A DNA stretch of 64,000 nt from Anas platyrhynchos (Eukaryota; Chordata; Aves; Anseriformes; Anatidae), in the NCBI RefSeq assembly GCF_047663525.1, contig NC_092621.1, positions 82,060,501-82,124,500 on the forward strand, read 5' to 3'. A program made the position numbers and the translations under genes. Under the pieces are notes generated by a model, which was not told where the DNA came from, searched no databases, and worked only from the letters and a program-made list of their open reading frames with translations. Shown here piece after piece: positions 1-11,562 of this stretch; the stretch's first letter is position 1; each line of letters starts with the position of its first letter.

Positions 1-479
1 CACAGCTTCCCATTTCTGCTGGAAATACTACAAGCTATTATATTTTTTTATTAGCTATAATGTGCAGATATGGAAACTGAAGGATACCCAGCTCCTTCCA
101 CTTCTCACTTCCAGTCGCCCACTCTCTCTTTCTTTCCCTTTCACACACACGCTTCATTGATCTGAATTCTGCATTTATTTTCATCAGAGAACAGATTTGG
201 TTGATCACAGAAGTTGCTCATTCCAAAGTGGAAAGATTTTTGCTTTGTTTGGCAATGGGAAGCATTTTTAACAGGTTTGGGCTTTCAGAGTTCGCATTTC
301 ATAAGCTAGCTGCATGACTTGATTGAGGCAGTCTGAGCAGGAAAGGCACAAGCAGCACTGCGAAATAAGCTTCCTCTCATACCAATTGCTTTATTGCCTC
401 GGTATCAGGTTTGCAAAGTTTCTTAATTCACAGAAATCCCATTTACAAAATAATTACTGGCTTTCCTCTCAGTCTAATC

Positions 480-505
480 TTTTTTTTTTTTTTTTTTTTT
501 TTTTT
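480..505. repeat. T26 tract
   Basis: Uninterrupted T run; no attached retroposon body recognised. Confidence 0.95.
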
Positions 506-1114
506 AACTTTTGTGCTCAGTGAGCACCAGCCCGGAGAACTGGCAGTGCCTGTCATTCCTGCCTGATTACGAACACAAGCTGCAGGGCTTGCAGGGTCTG
601 CACAAGGGACCGGCTTGTTTGTGCCGACCTACCAGAACCCCAAATTGGCCCGTAAAAACCCGGAGCACGGCGCACCAGCTGCAGCGAGTTAAAACCTCAG
701 CTCCTGGATGGAGTCGCGCGAGCATCCCACTTGTGTCTGACAAACAGGGAAGCGTTGCAAAGGTTATCCATGCCTGGAAGGCAACACCAGACCCAGGAAC
801 TCACATTTTTGAAGCTGTCGCTCGGGGACTGCTGAACATGTATATTATGACTGTAGGAGTGAAGCTCAGAAGCACGGTGTGCAAGAAGCTGAGTTCTCAC
901 CAGGGGCTGGGAGGAGAATAATTCAGGAGAAAATCTTTCTCTTTTCAGTGTTTTTTTGTTTTTTTTTTTTTCTCTTTACATAACCAATTCAAATAGTTAT
1001 ATTCCTCAGCTGTTAGGAAATCAAGCACAGAGCTGGTTCCCAAACCGTATAAAGCTGGCCAAGAGGAGGACAAGGGGTGGTTGTTGGGGGCCCTGTTAGT
1101 GGCCCTCTCCCTCG

Positions 1115-1131
1115 CCCCCCCCCCACCCCCC
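1115..1131. repeat. C-rich tract
   Basis: Ten C, one A, six C. A likely assembly-sensitive homopolymer. Confidence 0.9.
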
Positions 1132-1683
1132 AGGAACATAAATCAGGATGCCACCCCAGAAGAGCCCTGTGCTACTGCAAAAAATGCTGCTTTGCAGATC
1201 TACAGCTGATGGGGCACAGCGCTCCCTCCAAGGAGCAAACCCTGCTCCAAGAGGGTTCATTTGGAGGTTGTGTTTTGGAGGGTTTCTCCAAGTTCCTCCA
1301 CCCTCAGTGGAGATAGGAACCAGAATACCAAGTGGCTAGGCAGCATCCCCTGTGAAAACACAACCTCGCAGCTGTTGGTAAGTGGCAGAGCAGGTCCCTG
1401 CGTGGAAGCCACCATTTCCAAAGATGTCAGTCCAACAATAAAACATGCTCCTGTCATTGGTCCCCACAGCTGCAGTCCCCCTGTTGGGTTGCTCTATGGC
1501 TGGAAGGAGCCGTGCCAAGAGGTGCTAAGTGAGGCGCAAGGCTGCAAACCTGACTTTGCAACCAATTTTTTATACCCATGGAAAGACACTAACTGACTTG
1601 GTAAGCATTGCTTCTGGCAGGCAGCATGGCCCTGCACAGGAGGGGTCAGCAGAACAGTGTGTAATTGCTTAAACAAGAACTCC

Positions 1684-1685
<2 letters not shown>

Positions 1686-1721
<36 letters not shown>
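1686..1721. repeat. T36 tract
   Basis: Uninterrupted T run in unique-looking sequence. Confidence 0.95.
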
Positions 1722-1724
<3 letters not shown>

Positions 1725-3488
1725 ACCAGTGCAAATTGTTTCTCAGTGCTTACTCAGTTATATTCCAAGACAACCTTTAAGCTTTTCTGAGAAGGAGCCA
1801 TGTAGGAGGGTGTAAAGACACTGAACAAAGATCTTAATTTTTGTTGTTGCTTTTCCATTTTTTGAACATTCAAACATTTACCTTGGTGGTATTTGGACAG
1901 GAGCAGCACTTCACCAAGACAAATGGCAGCTTGAATGGAGCATGCCAATGAAACACACATGCACAAATTAGGCTTTGTCAATATTAATGATATTTTCCTG
2001 AGTGAGGGTCCTTGACAAGTGGACAACATCATCACAGCATGCCTTTGGATGGGTTGGACAGAAGCTTCGTTGTCTTGTGAGTCTATTGCTCAATAGCATA
2101 TACTGTCTGATGATCTGCAAGATCAACACCATATTTTGTTGGAGTTAGTAACAATTTACTAATTATCAGCAATGGGTTTCTGAAAAACATTTTTTTCTTT
2201 CCATTACATTTGACTCTTACCTTTTCTCAGAGGCAGAACTGAATATTCATGTGTAGATCAAATCACTGTTAATTTGGCTCGTTGCTATTTTTTCAGATAG
2301 ACTGTTAACCCATCATTTTTATGGCACTTTTACAGCATTTGCTGTATTTTTAGAATCTTCACTGGTCTGTTTAATTACTTGGAAGGCTGTTTTTTTAAAG
2401 CTAAATAAAAATTTTGTTCCAAATCAAACATTTATAGATTAAGAGCCATACACACAGCCTCTTGTATCTGCACCTACAATTTTGTGGTTGGAGTCAGCTG
2501 CACATGATAATTAGGCATTTGGTTTTTCAGCATTTTTGAAACCAATCTTCAACATTAAGCATCTGTCCAGTCATGAGTACAATTACACAGTTTGCACAGG
2601 TAATTGCAATATTTCAACTTGAAGACTCAGGGTTCAGTTCTGCTCTGTTTGGCACCAAAAGCAAAATCCCATTGATTCCTACGTCGGGAGCAGACTAAGG
2701 GTATGCAGCCACATGGTTCTCAGAGCCGAATAAACCTTAATTTTTAGAAGTTCTGTCATCTGATCTCACCTCGCTGACATGCATGCTGCAGAGTGCTAAA
2801 TGTGTGTGGCCATGGCTTCCTTTTAGTTTTGTAGAGCAACACCATCACCACAATTGTTATTGTTTCTTGCAAGTTGCTTTGGCCACAGCTCCATGGTGCA
2901 GGGCACAACATACACAGGAGATGATCACTGCCAACAAAGCATTTATAATCTGAGTAAACTTTTAATATTGAGGTTTTGCTTTTCCTCACCCCAGCCCCAT
3001 CTCAGATTATTTACGGCAGAAATTACGTCTTCATGTTTAGCCTACAGACAGTGGTAGCTCGATATTTTCAGTGCTAGAAGCTGAATGCTGGTGATGGGAC
3101 GTCCTCTGAGAGTCTCCATCTCGTAGCCAGCAGTGCTGGTAGACCTGAAGGTTGATGCAATGCCAGCAACATCTGGTACATCACACTGCATTTTCGGGAA
3201 GAGCAGGTATCAGGGGCAACTGCAGCCTTAACTGAGACATTTTGCAGACACCTCAGAAGTCGTGCTTGGGCTTATCCAAAGCCCATTAGTCAAGGACCAC
3301 AACACTATTTGCTGTGTCAGTTAATTCAATTTTACAAACTTACCTGAAAAATACCCTAGATGGACTGGGCATGTAAGAAAACCAAGTATGACGAGTCAGG
3401 AGATTGAGGGGTTGTTTGTTTCTTTCCTTTTAAAAACAGCAAGAGGATTACGCCAACAAACTGACCTTGAAAAAAGATCTGAGTTAAA

Positions 3489-3569
3489 TTCTCAGCTTTG
3501 CCAGAAATTTCTTGTGTGATCATGGGAAGCCTTTTCATTTCTCTCTGATTCTGCTTCCCATCTTACAAG
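3489..3569 (+). mobile_element. MIR-like SINE fragment
   Basis: The order CAGCTTTGCC, CTTGTGTGATCATGGG, CTCTCTGATTCTGCTTCCC, ATCTTACAAG follows the MIR/CORE-SINE core: 'ctctgccac', 'gctgtgtgaccttggg', 'ctctgtgcctcagtttcc', 'catctgtaaa'. It is heavily diverged, as expected for an ancient amniote element. Confidence 0.55.
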
Positions 3570-3910
3570 TGACATAGAACCTCTTACTTTATCTCTCCCA
3601 TGTATTTAGACCATTAACACTCCCTTTGCCTCTTCCAATTCTGTCACTCCTAACACATCCAGATGCCAACACCAAACAAAGAACGGCCACAGGTTTCATA
3701 CCAGGCCTTCTGGGGCAGTGTGAGAAGGACTGAGATTGATGGGACTGTCCTGGGATCACAAAGGAAGTCCAGAAATCTAAGGCTTTAGAAGAAAAAATAA
3801 ATAAATATTTTTTTAAATCTTTAAATAAAAATTCATATTTTTAGGAAAATAAAAGTTCCTTTCAGGAAATTTTGGAAATAATAGTTCCTATTACTCTAGG
3901 AAAACTTGTC

Positions 3911-3966
3911 AAGACTTCTGCCAAATCCAATAAACTTTCTGTACCTCAGTTTCTTTGTCTACACAG
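3911..3966 (+). mobile_element. Second MIR-like 3' fragment
   Basis: CTTTCTGTACCTCAGTTTCT followed by TTGTCTACA resembles the MIR tail. Short match, low certainty. It may be the end of a second copy 350 bases after the first. Confidence 0.35.
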
Positions 3967-6900
3967 AAACAAACAAAAGAATCTTTACCACCTAAAGGGA
4001 ATACCAGCATTCAGCCTTGAATGCTCATGAGGCTCTCTGTTACCTAGAGAGAGCTCCAAAGAAGATGATCAGGAATAGACTAATTTTCCCATCCTGTGAG
4101 TTCTGTTCTGCAGTTCCAAGATCACAGTCCCTTCCTCTAAGACACCTAAATCTGGCAGTAATTCAGATAAGGCTTCTCAAAGCCCCTTTCTGGCTGAAAA
4201 ATAAAACCCAGAAATATGTAAATCAGAAAGTAAGGAAATACTTTTAGGTTATCAGGAATCACTAAAGGAAAAGAAATGTGAAATGTTCACATTAATATGT
4301 GTGGGTTCATAAAGAGGTATTCTTTTAATTTCTCTTTCTCAAAAAAACATTAGTCTGTATAATGAATTGGACTAGCAGGCATGCTATAAATGTAGCAACT
4401 ACTGTAAAATGCCATAAAAAATGATGGGCTAACAATCTAGATGAAAAAATAGTAACAAGCCAAAATAACAGTGATTTGATCTTTCATGTGAATATTGAAT
4501 TCAGTCTGTGATGAGAAGTAACATTAATGATAAGAGGATATAACTGTCAAAAAAAAAAATCCTAGGAAAGAAACTTAATGGAAAGAAAAATATTATTTAA
4601 ACCCCAATGCTGGTAATAAGTAAATTATTACCAACTTTGATAAAATTGGACAATTAATATGTAAAAGTGCCATAAAAGCATGTAGAGTCTCCAGCATGCA
4701 ACATGAGCTGTTGCTTAATAATAGAGGACCGGGTTTAGTCTAAAACTTTCATAAACATCTTTTTATATTGTCCTTTACGTTTGGAAAATTATCCCATTTT
4801 TCTTGAGCTCTTTTCTTAGGGTGTTAATAACAGAGTAAGAGTTTTTGAAAAGGCTTTTCAGATATAATCTTCTCAATTTTTAAGGAGTGACTGCACTTCT
4901 CATTTGATAGCAGCAATTTTACTTTTAACTGCATATAGCTGCCCTTGACTATAATAAGATATATTAGGGATGTAAATATTGCATAGGCATACATCTGTAA
5001 GTGAGCCCGCGGAGCACATGCAGGCTATCCACAGCTTTTCAGGGCTGCTTCTGCTGTTCTGCAGATACACATCAAACTGATAGCTGAGGCACTGTCAGAC
5101 ATCTTTGGGAATGCACGTGAGTGGTAACACACAGGCAGTGCAGCACACACAGCAAATCTGGTGCAGACAGCTTTTAAGGCATCTTGCTGCAGATCCAGAA
5201 ACATTAATTCAAGCCATGCCCTAAGCTCACTCTGAAGCAGCCTTCATGTCTTATCACCCCAGCTGCAAAGAGTTAGTGGTCATTTTGGTTGGAAGAGCAA
5301 AGAGTGCCCAGATGTGCGCCTTCCTGTCCCCCTTCTTTTTGCACCTACTTTAAGGAGACTTCAGAAGCAGTCCAAGGGCAGTAGCCTCAGGTGAGACTTT
5401 GTTTTAATAGAATAATGATGAACATGCTCTGACATCTTACAGAAGGGATATTTACAACACGAGAACATCGTATGGCGAAATCTATTCCAGAATATGTCTG
5501 GGCAAAAGGGGATGTTTCCCTACCTGCAATGGACTGGGATTGCTTTTACGGAAAATTGAGGACAAGGAGCACATCACAAACCAGGCTTTCTCACAAACCA
5601 GGCTCTGCAGGCACAGTCCTTCATTCACTTTCCTTCACAGAGTTGGCCCCCGTGATAAAGAGTAATTTTCTCCCATGACCTGGCAGGTAGATGGAGCATG
5701 TGGGATCAGTCATAAAAGCAGTATAGCAAATCCCAAAAGCACCTGGTGCATGAAGATTGTCTCAAACAGGTTGAACTGGGATGATATCTGATATTAACCA
5801 GGAACTGAGGAGAAAGATCTCTTCCACCTAGGAAATGCTGCCAGAACTGCAGTCAGCAGAAGCTATGTGTTAAAAAAAGATGAAGCTAGCACAGAAGCGA
5901 TGTCCTTCTGCTCCTGAAGGCTGCAGTTTGGGTCTGCTTGTCTTGTTTTTTCCTCCTCGAACAAGACCCAGCCAATAAAGCCCTATATAATGCATTCAGA
6001 TTCCTGTGGTAACAGTGGATCTTTCTTTTTGTATGACATTTTTTCAAAGTCAGCTTTATGTATATGATTCCCGCCTGCCAAATATCTGCCCCATTTGAAA
6101 TCTATATCTAGCCTGAAACATTGTGTTTTGCCCTCTGGTTGACCGTCTGCGCCACTGAAAGACATCCTTGTGAAGAAGTGCCCCTTTGCTCCTGTGGTTA
6201 CCAATCCTGCTCCACGCAGTTTCCAAGGGTGATGCTATTATATTGCTCCAGCCACTGTATGCACCCTATTGAGTAATTTACTGGCCAAGATCCTAACAGA
6301 GGAAGGGCCTGTCTAGGATCCTGCTGAATTTTAAAAGGTAGGAATATTGCACTTCATAACAAGCAGCCATTAATGATAACCAACAATATAATTCTTATGG
6401 AATTATGCCTTGCATCTGCACGAAATTCCCAAGCATAATAAAGAGAGAAGCAGAGACGTTAACCTCTTGTTTGCCGCGCTTCCTGGAGCATAATTGCAGA
6501 AGAGTGGAAAGAGCGTGACCCCTCAGCTTTCCAGCATTATAATTAGCATTCCCCATACTGAAGCCTATTGTCTGCAGGACAGTTTTGTCTCTCCTCTGTT
6601 CTGACTTGTGCAAAATTACACCCCTAAATGTGAGTTCATGGCCCTTCCTCAAAGCCAGCCTTTTGTTTTCAGCGTAGTACCAAAATCAATGGACTGGCAG
6701 GATGTTCAGCATACACCCACAGGGTCAGTTTGATACTCATTCACTAGATACATACAGCGCATTGTGAGGATCTATATGAGATAACAATGATTTTCCACTT
6801 TCTAAGTGTAGCCACATGAGATTAGGGTATTCGGCAGAAAAATGCTGCCAATTCTTTTTGTCGTGCTATTAATGGTGAGTAGCAGAGGCTGTACATTTTG

Positions 6901-7368
6901 CTTGGATTACAGAGCAAAACCTGTTCAAAATCATCCTGTTTCTCTTCTCATGTATAAATGAAGCTGTGCATTGTACCTCATTAAAACAAACTAAGGTACC
7001 TCATTAACACCAGCCAAGAAGTAGTCTGAATGTCAGAACTGGAAGTCTGTATAATTCTGACATGAAAACTTTTACTGAAGAAAGGCTCTGTTTAATTAGG
7101 GAGATACTGACAGGTTTTAGCAGAAAGATTAACAATCTGAAGTTCAGAAATTTGTCTGGACTGAGTCCTGATGAAATATCATGATCCTTACCTCAGCCTG
7201 TTTTTTCTTTAAAATTTCTGCCTCTGTTAATGAGGGGGGCTGATTTTTTTTTTTTTTTTTTTTTTTTTTCTCATGACATCTTTTTTCTCTCCAAGGGGAA
7301 TGAACGGACCTGCACAGGTAACAGTAGTTTAACTGTGGGCAAGATTTCTAAAAAAGATTTCTAAAAAG
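3967..7368. other. Intergenic, no gene; possible regulatory DNA at 6361-6620
   Basis: AT-rich sequence with short open frames only. The part 6361-6620 has a run of homeodomain-type words (TTAATGATAACC, ATTATAATTAGC) in complex sequence and may be a conserved noncoding element. Confidence 0.75.
7244..7269. repeat. T26 tract
   Basis: Uninterrupted T run about 100 bases before the CR1 element. Confidence 0.95.
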
Positions 7369-7868
7369 TCCAGTTCTGGGCTCTCCAGTACAAAAAAGAC
7401 AGGGAACACTCTCCTGGAAGGAGTCCAGCAGAGGGCCACAAAGATGATACAGGGCCTGGAGCATCTTCCCTGTGAGGAAAGGCTGAGAGACCTGGGTCTG
7501 TTCAGCCTGGAGAAAAGAAGACTGAGAGGGGATCTCATCAAGGTTTATATATACCTGAGGTGTGGGAGACAGAGGGACGTGGCCAACCTCTTTTCAGTGG
7601 TTTATGGGAACAGGACAAGGGGTAATGGCCACAAAATAGAGCCCAGGAAGCTCCACACCAACATGCGAAAGAACTTCACGGTGAGGGTGATGGAGCACTG
7701 GGACAGGATGCCCAGGGAGGTTGTGAAGTCTCCTTCTCCGGAGATATTCAAGGCCTGTCTGGACACCTACCTGGGCAGCCTGCTCTGAGGAAGCAGCTTT
7801 GGCAGGGTGGTTGGACCCGATGATCTCTCGAGATCCCTTCCAACCCCTACAGTTCTGTGATTCTGTGA
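7369..7868 (+). mobile_element. CR1 LINE, 5'-truncated
   Basis: About 500 bases of the 3' part of an avian CR1 element. It has the typical GAGGGCCACAAAGATGAT and GAGAAAAGAAGACTGAGAGG-type segments, a GGTTGGACCCGATGATCTC region, and an end in the diagnostic 8-base repeat ATTCTGTG (two copies). The 114-codon open frame at 7444-7788 is the decayed reverse-transcriptase tail and not a host gene. A tandem GATTTCTAAAAA pair lies just before the 5' end, and ATTTCTA follows the 3' end. Confidence 0.93.
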
Positions 7869-8974
7869 AAATTTCTAGCAGTCTGTTCTTCAGAAGCATT
7901 GGTCATTTAAAGTTGTTCTCATTGAGCTCAGGTGAAAGGAGTCAGCCAGAAAACATTTCAGACAGATTTAGTGTTTACAAAGCACTTTCTGGTGGGACCC
8001 TGACAGTCACACTGGGTGATCAGAACCCAACAGGGATTAAGGAGCATAAATCAGGTCTCCTGCTCTTGAAAAATCTTACTATAGATGTTCACAGAGATGC
8101 TATATATAGAAATTAAATCAAAAACTTCTGCTTTTTGTCATGATTTTTATTTTTCCTGAAACAGTAGTATAAGAAAACAGAAATTATATACACCGTTGTC
8201 TCATTGTCTCTGGAATACAAACATCCAAGCCTACTCCAGTTTGAGTGCTGAGAGTATCCCTGAGTCCAGTTTATCTTGACTTTTTTGTTCTTATGGATAT
8301 TAGGAACTGACAGCACTGGAAAGTGAAGTCCACCACTTATTGTAATGAGGAATTGAGGATGATTTGCAACAGGAGATGGTTCCTAGGGATGCACAGAGGT
8401 GGTCCAGGGTGAGGGCTTCACCCCGTGCCAAAACCATGTTCCCTGTACCTATAGAGGAGGCTTTGCACACATCAGGCACACACCAGCCCTGATTGTCTGG
8501 GACTGCAAGGGAGATGAGAGCACTGTGCTAAAGGCAGAATTCACCATCTGACTGCTGAGGCTTTTTCCTTATATGGTGTTTTTTACTCATTTCCCATCTT
8601 ACTCAAAACCAGAGTAGAGCAAAAAAATTGCCGTAAAAAATGAACACAACAAATTTATATATTTTTTTTTCCTACTCCATGAGCAAGCAGCAGGTTTTTT
8701 AAGCAAAATTCTATTCAAATTTATCAAGCACTTGCTGTAGAGTTGTTTGGTCTCTTCATGGCTGAACACAAAGAGCTCTACAATTATATTAGACACTCAT
8801 TTTCCGAAAGGTTACATAAGCTTTTTACTTGCATCCAGTTGACCAGGAGTTTTGGTCTTATATTCTGAGTGAAGTGTCAGGAACGAGTTGTACAACTTTT
8901 CTCCATTTTCCCCCTTTTTTCTGAGGCTGATACATTATTAATTTCTCCAACTGCACGAGGTACAGTGAAATCAA

Positions 8975-9042
8975 TTTTTTTGTTGGTTTTGTGGTTTTTT
9001 GTTTGTTTTGGTTTTGGGTTTGGTTTGGTTTGGTTTGGTTTT
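8975..9042 (+). repeat. T/G-rich tract with GGTTT repeats
   Basis: T-rich run followed by at least four GGTTT units. It has no C and almost no A. The frame through it (FGFGFGLVWFG) is an artefact. Confidence 0.95.
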
Positions 9043-9598
9043 AACTCTACAGATTGAACCATCCAATGTGTTCAACTTCTTTCCTCATTCTTATCCTTAT
9101 ATCAATAACTTGTTTATTTTTAGTGTTCTTATACTGCTATTTCAGCTTTCCTCAAGGATGAAGAAACCTGTGGCACATAGCACACTGACTTATTGCTGGC
9201 ACTAGGCAAGTACTTTCATTATAAATGTATGCTAAAAAATTACCTGTTTAGCTAATTGCAACAACGAATTTCAATAAATTGACCTCAATAAAAAGTATTT
9301 CAATTTCCTCTTGATTTGGAATCCAAGGTTTTTCTGAATGCTTCCTTTATTTTCTATCTGTTGTACTTTTGTGTAGTTAGACATGTTAGATTCTTATATT
9401 AATGATAAGAAAGTTGGTATTGTGTGCTTTTCATAATTTTATAATAAATACATGAATAGTCTTAGTTCATGAGAATTTTTAGCTATTGTATGCAGAGCCT
9501 CTTAAGTCATATAGCTAACCCCTCCTATATTTTCTTCTTTTATACCAATGTATTCAGAGAAAATAGCTGATATTAAGTTTGTTTCCATTATTCAGTGC

Positions 9599-9599
<1 letters not shown>

Positions 9600-9639
<40 letters not shown>
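9600..9639. repeat. A40 tract with A/G-rich extension
   Basis: Pure A run followed to about 9683 by A-rich GAAAG-type sequence. Confidence 0.95.
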
Positions 9640-9640
<1 letters not shown>

Positions 9641-11417
9641 CCCTTGAAAAAGAAAAGGAGAAAAAAAAAAAGAAAGAAAGAAAATTGACCTGTTTTTTAG
9701 CATCTGAAGTTCCCAGTCCAGTGCAGAAGTTAAATGTCTTTGCTTTTCCACTGTGCAATGCAGAGAATGTGGTGGGAACAGAATAGCAAGGCAACTCAGC
9801 TGGAAAATATCTCAGATAGATGAAATATTTGTCAAGCAGTTTTCTCATGTGAATATGCCTCTAGTTGGTATATGCCAGTCACCAGAGCATGGCATTTGTT
9901 TTATCTTCTGTCCTGAGGATTTATTTTAAAGGAAAAACTGCTGTGTAAGGCATCAGAACTGTAGAGACAACAAAGCAACGCAAGTTTAACAAGAGCTCTA
10001 TCTTTCATGAGGCTAACAGAAAAAGAGTCAAGTTTTAATATCCTCAAAAGTACCTTTTTCAGATAAGAATTTTATAACAAAGGAACCTTAAGGCAGGTTC
10101 CCTTTCTTCTTCTCTGCTAGACTCGTATTCATTACTGCCAACAAGGCATCATTTTGCATTTTTTAAAGATGCAGACATCAAATATGATAGTGCTGAATTT
10201 AAAATGAATAACAACAACTATAATATTAAAAAACATGTTTTCCCCAGATGTGCTGATGTCTCAATAGAATCTTTATGCAGAAAAGGAAACAAGGCACATA
10301 TAAGTGTTTATCAGCTTTGCAGCTTACAAAACCAATGTCCTGAACAAAGACAGCAACATATCCAGTGGGTGTTATCTGATCAAAAACATTCCACATGTAC
10401 AAATCAAAGCTAGGGGGGAAAAAGAGCCATATAAAGATGAGATAGCTAAGAAAGCAGCCACATTAGGAAAGGGTCTCATATTAAAACAGTTAGGCTTTAA
10501 AAAAGGCAAGATGAGAGCTAAGCGAATCCCCCCTCGGGGTTCATGTTCTCACAAATGGGTCTCTAAATTGGATAAAGATACATAATGATTCTGTTTTCCA
10601 GCATGACGTGGGCACTAACCTCTCCACAGGGCATATTTGAAGGTGGGTATGGACAAAAGAAAGAGAGAGAGTTAAGCCCAGAAAGGCAGGCAAGCAGCAA
10701 TTGGATTCAATTAATATTACAATTAATATTACAAAATATTAAGATTACAAAAGGAAAGAGCCCTGTGGGGCAATAACGAGCAATACCTGCACCATCCTAA
10801 TTTACTGCTGACCTGTATTAAGTAAACCCAGTTCCTCCGTCTATTACTCATCTCCTGGATGAGGCAGAAAAGCAGTGAGAAAAGGGGTCTTTCCACAAAA
10901 TAATAAAATTCCCTTGGAAAGTTTGCCCAAGTATTGGCACTTTCCTCCCCAGGAAGACTGTCCTAGGATTGGCTTGTTTCTTATTTAGGAGTTATGTGGG
11001 CCTCTGACCGTAATTGCTCAATAAGTAGTTGAATCAGTACTGAAACTACAGAGGCTACCTCATTTGCCTATCCACTTTGACCTCACTTTCATGCCTAAAG
11101 TGTGAATTCCTCATGAAGATCTTCCCCATGAGGGAGAAATATAGATGAGGTCTCTCTCACCTATGCTCTTGGAGGTCCAAAGGATATCACGCTATTTTAA
11201 TGTCCCCCCACCACATTTGAAGCATAAGTAGATGGTCTGATATCTATTTCCACGGGTATTGAAATATTCCACAAGTATATTCCCAATGTAGGTATTGACA
11301 AAAGTTTCTGTTGTATATTAATTTATGAATTTTACATTTTGGGGGTTTTATCTCCACACACATGGTCCTGAAAATAAAATTGCAAACAAACAATATAAAA
11401 TGTTATTAAGTTTACAT

Positions 11418-11562
11418 TAAAAAAAAAATAAAATAAAATGTAATAAATAAAATGTAATGATGTGACTTCTGAATTTGGACCTTTTAAATTAAATAAATAA
11501 ATAAAACCTAGAATTTATAATTTTTTTATTTAAAAAAAAAAATAAAGAAAAAGAAAAAGAAA
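11418..11562. repeat. A/T-rich low-complexity block
   Basis: Repeated AAAT, AAAAT and AAAAG units with T7 and A11 runs. No gene. Confidence 0.9.

Larger units (their letters stand above)
1..3488. other. Intergenic, no gene recognised
   Basis: Mixed composition: 530-920 and 1030-1630 are GC-richer and carry unrecognised open frames up to 136 codons without splice or family support. The rest is AT-rich. It holds T-tracts at 480 and 1686 and a C-tract at 1115. A segment near 2625-2700, with GCAAAATCCCATTGATTCC, vaguely resembles an old sauropsid repeat. Confidence 0.8.

Noticed and set aside
511..921. 136-codon open frame on the plus strand
   Set aside because: It begins at the end of a T-tract, is unrecognised, and overlaps an antisense frame.
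7444..7899. Frames of 114 (plus) and 101 (minus) codons
   Set aside because: They are part of the CR1 element and not host genes.
9595..9786. Poly-lysine and poly-phenylalanine frames
   Set aside because: Artefacts of the A40 tract.
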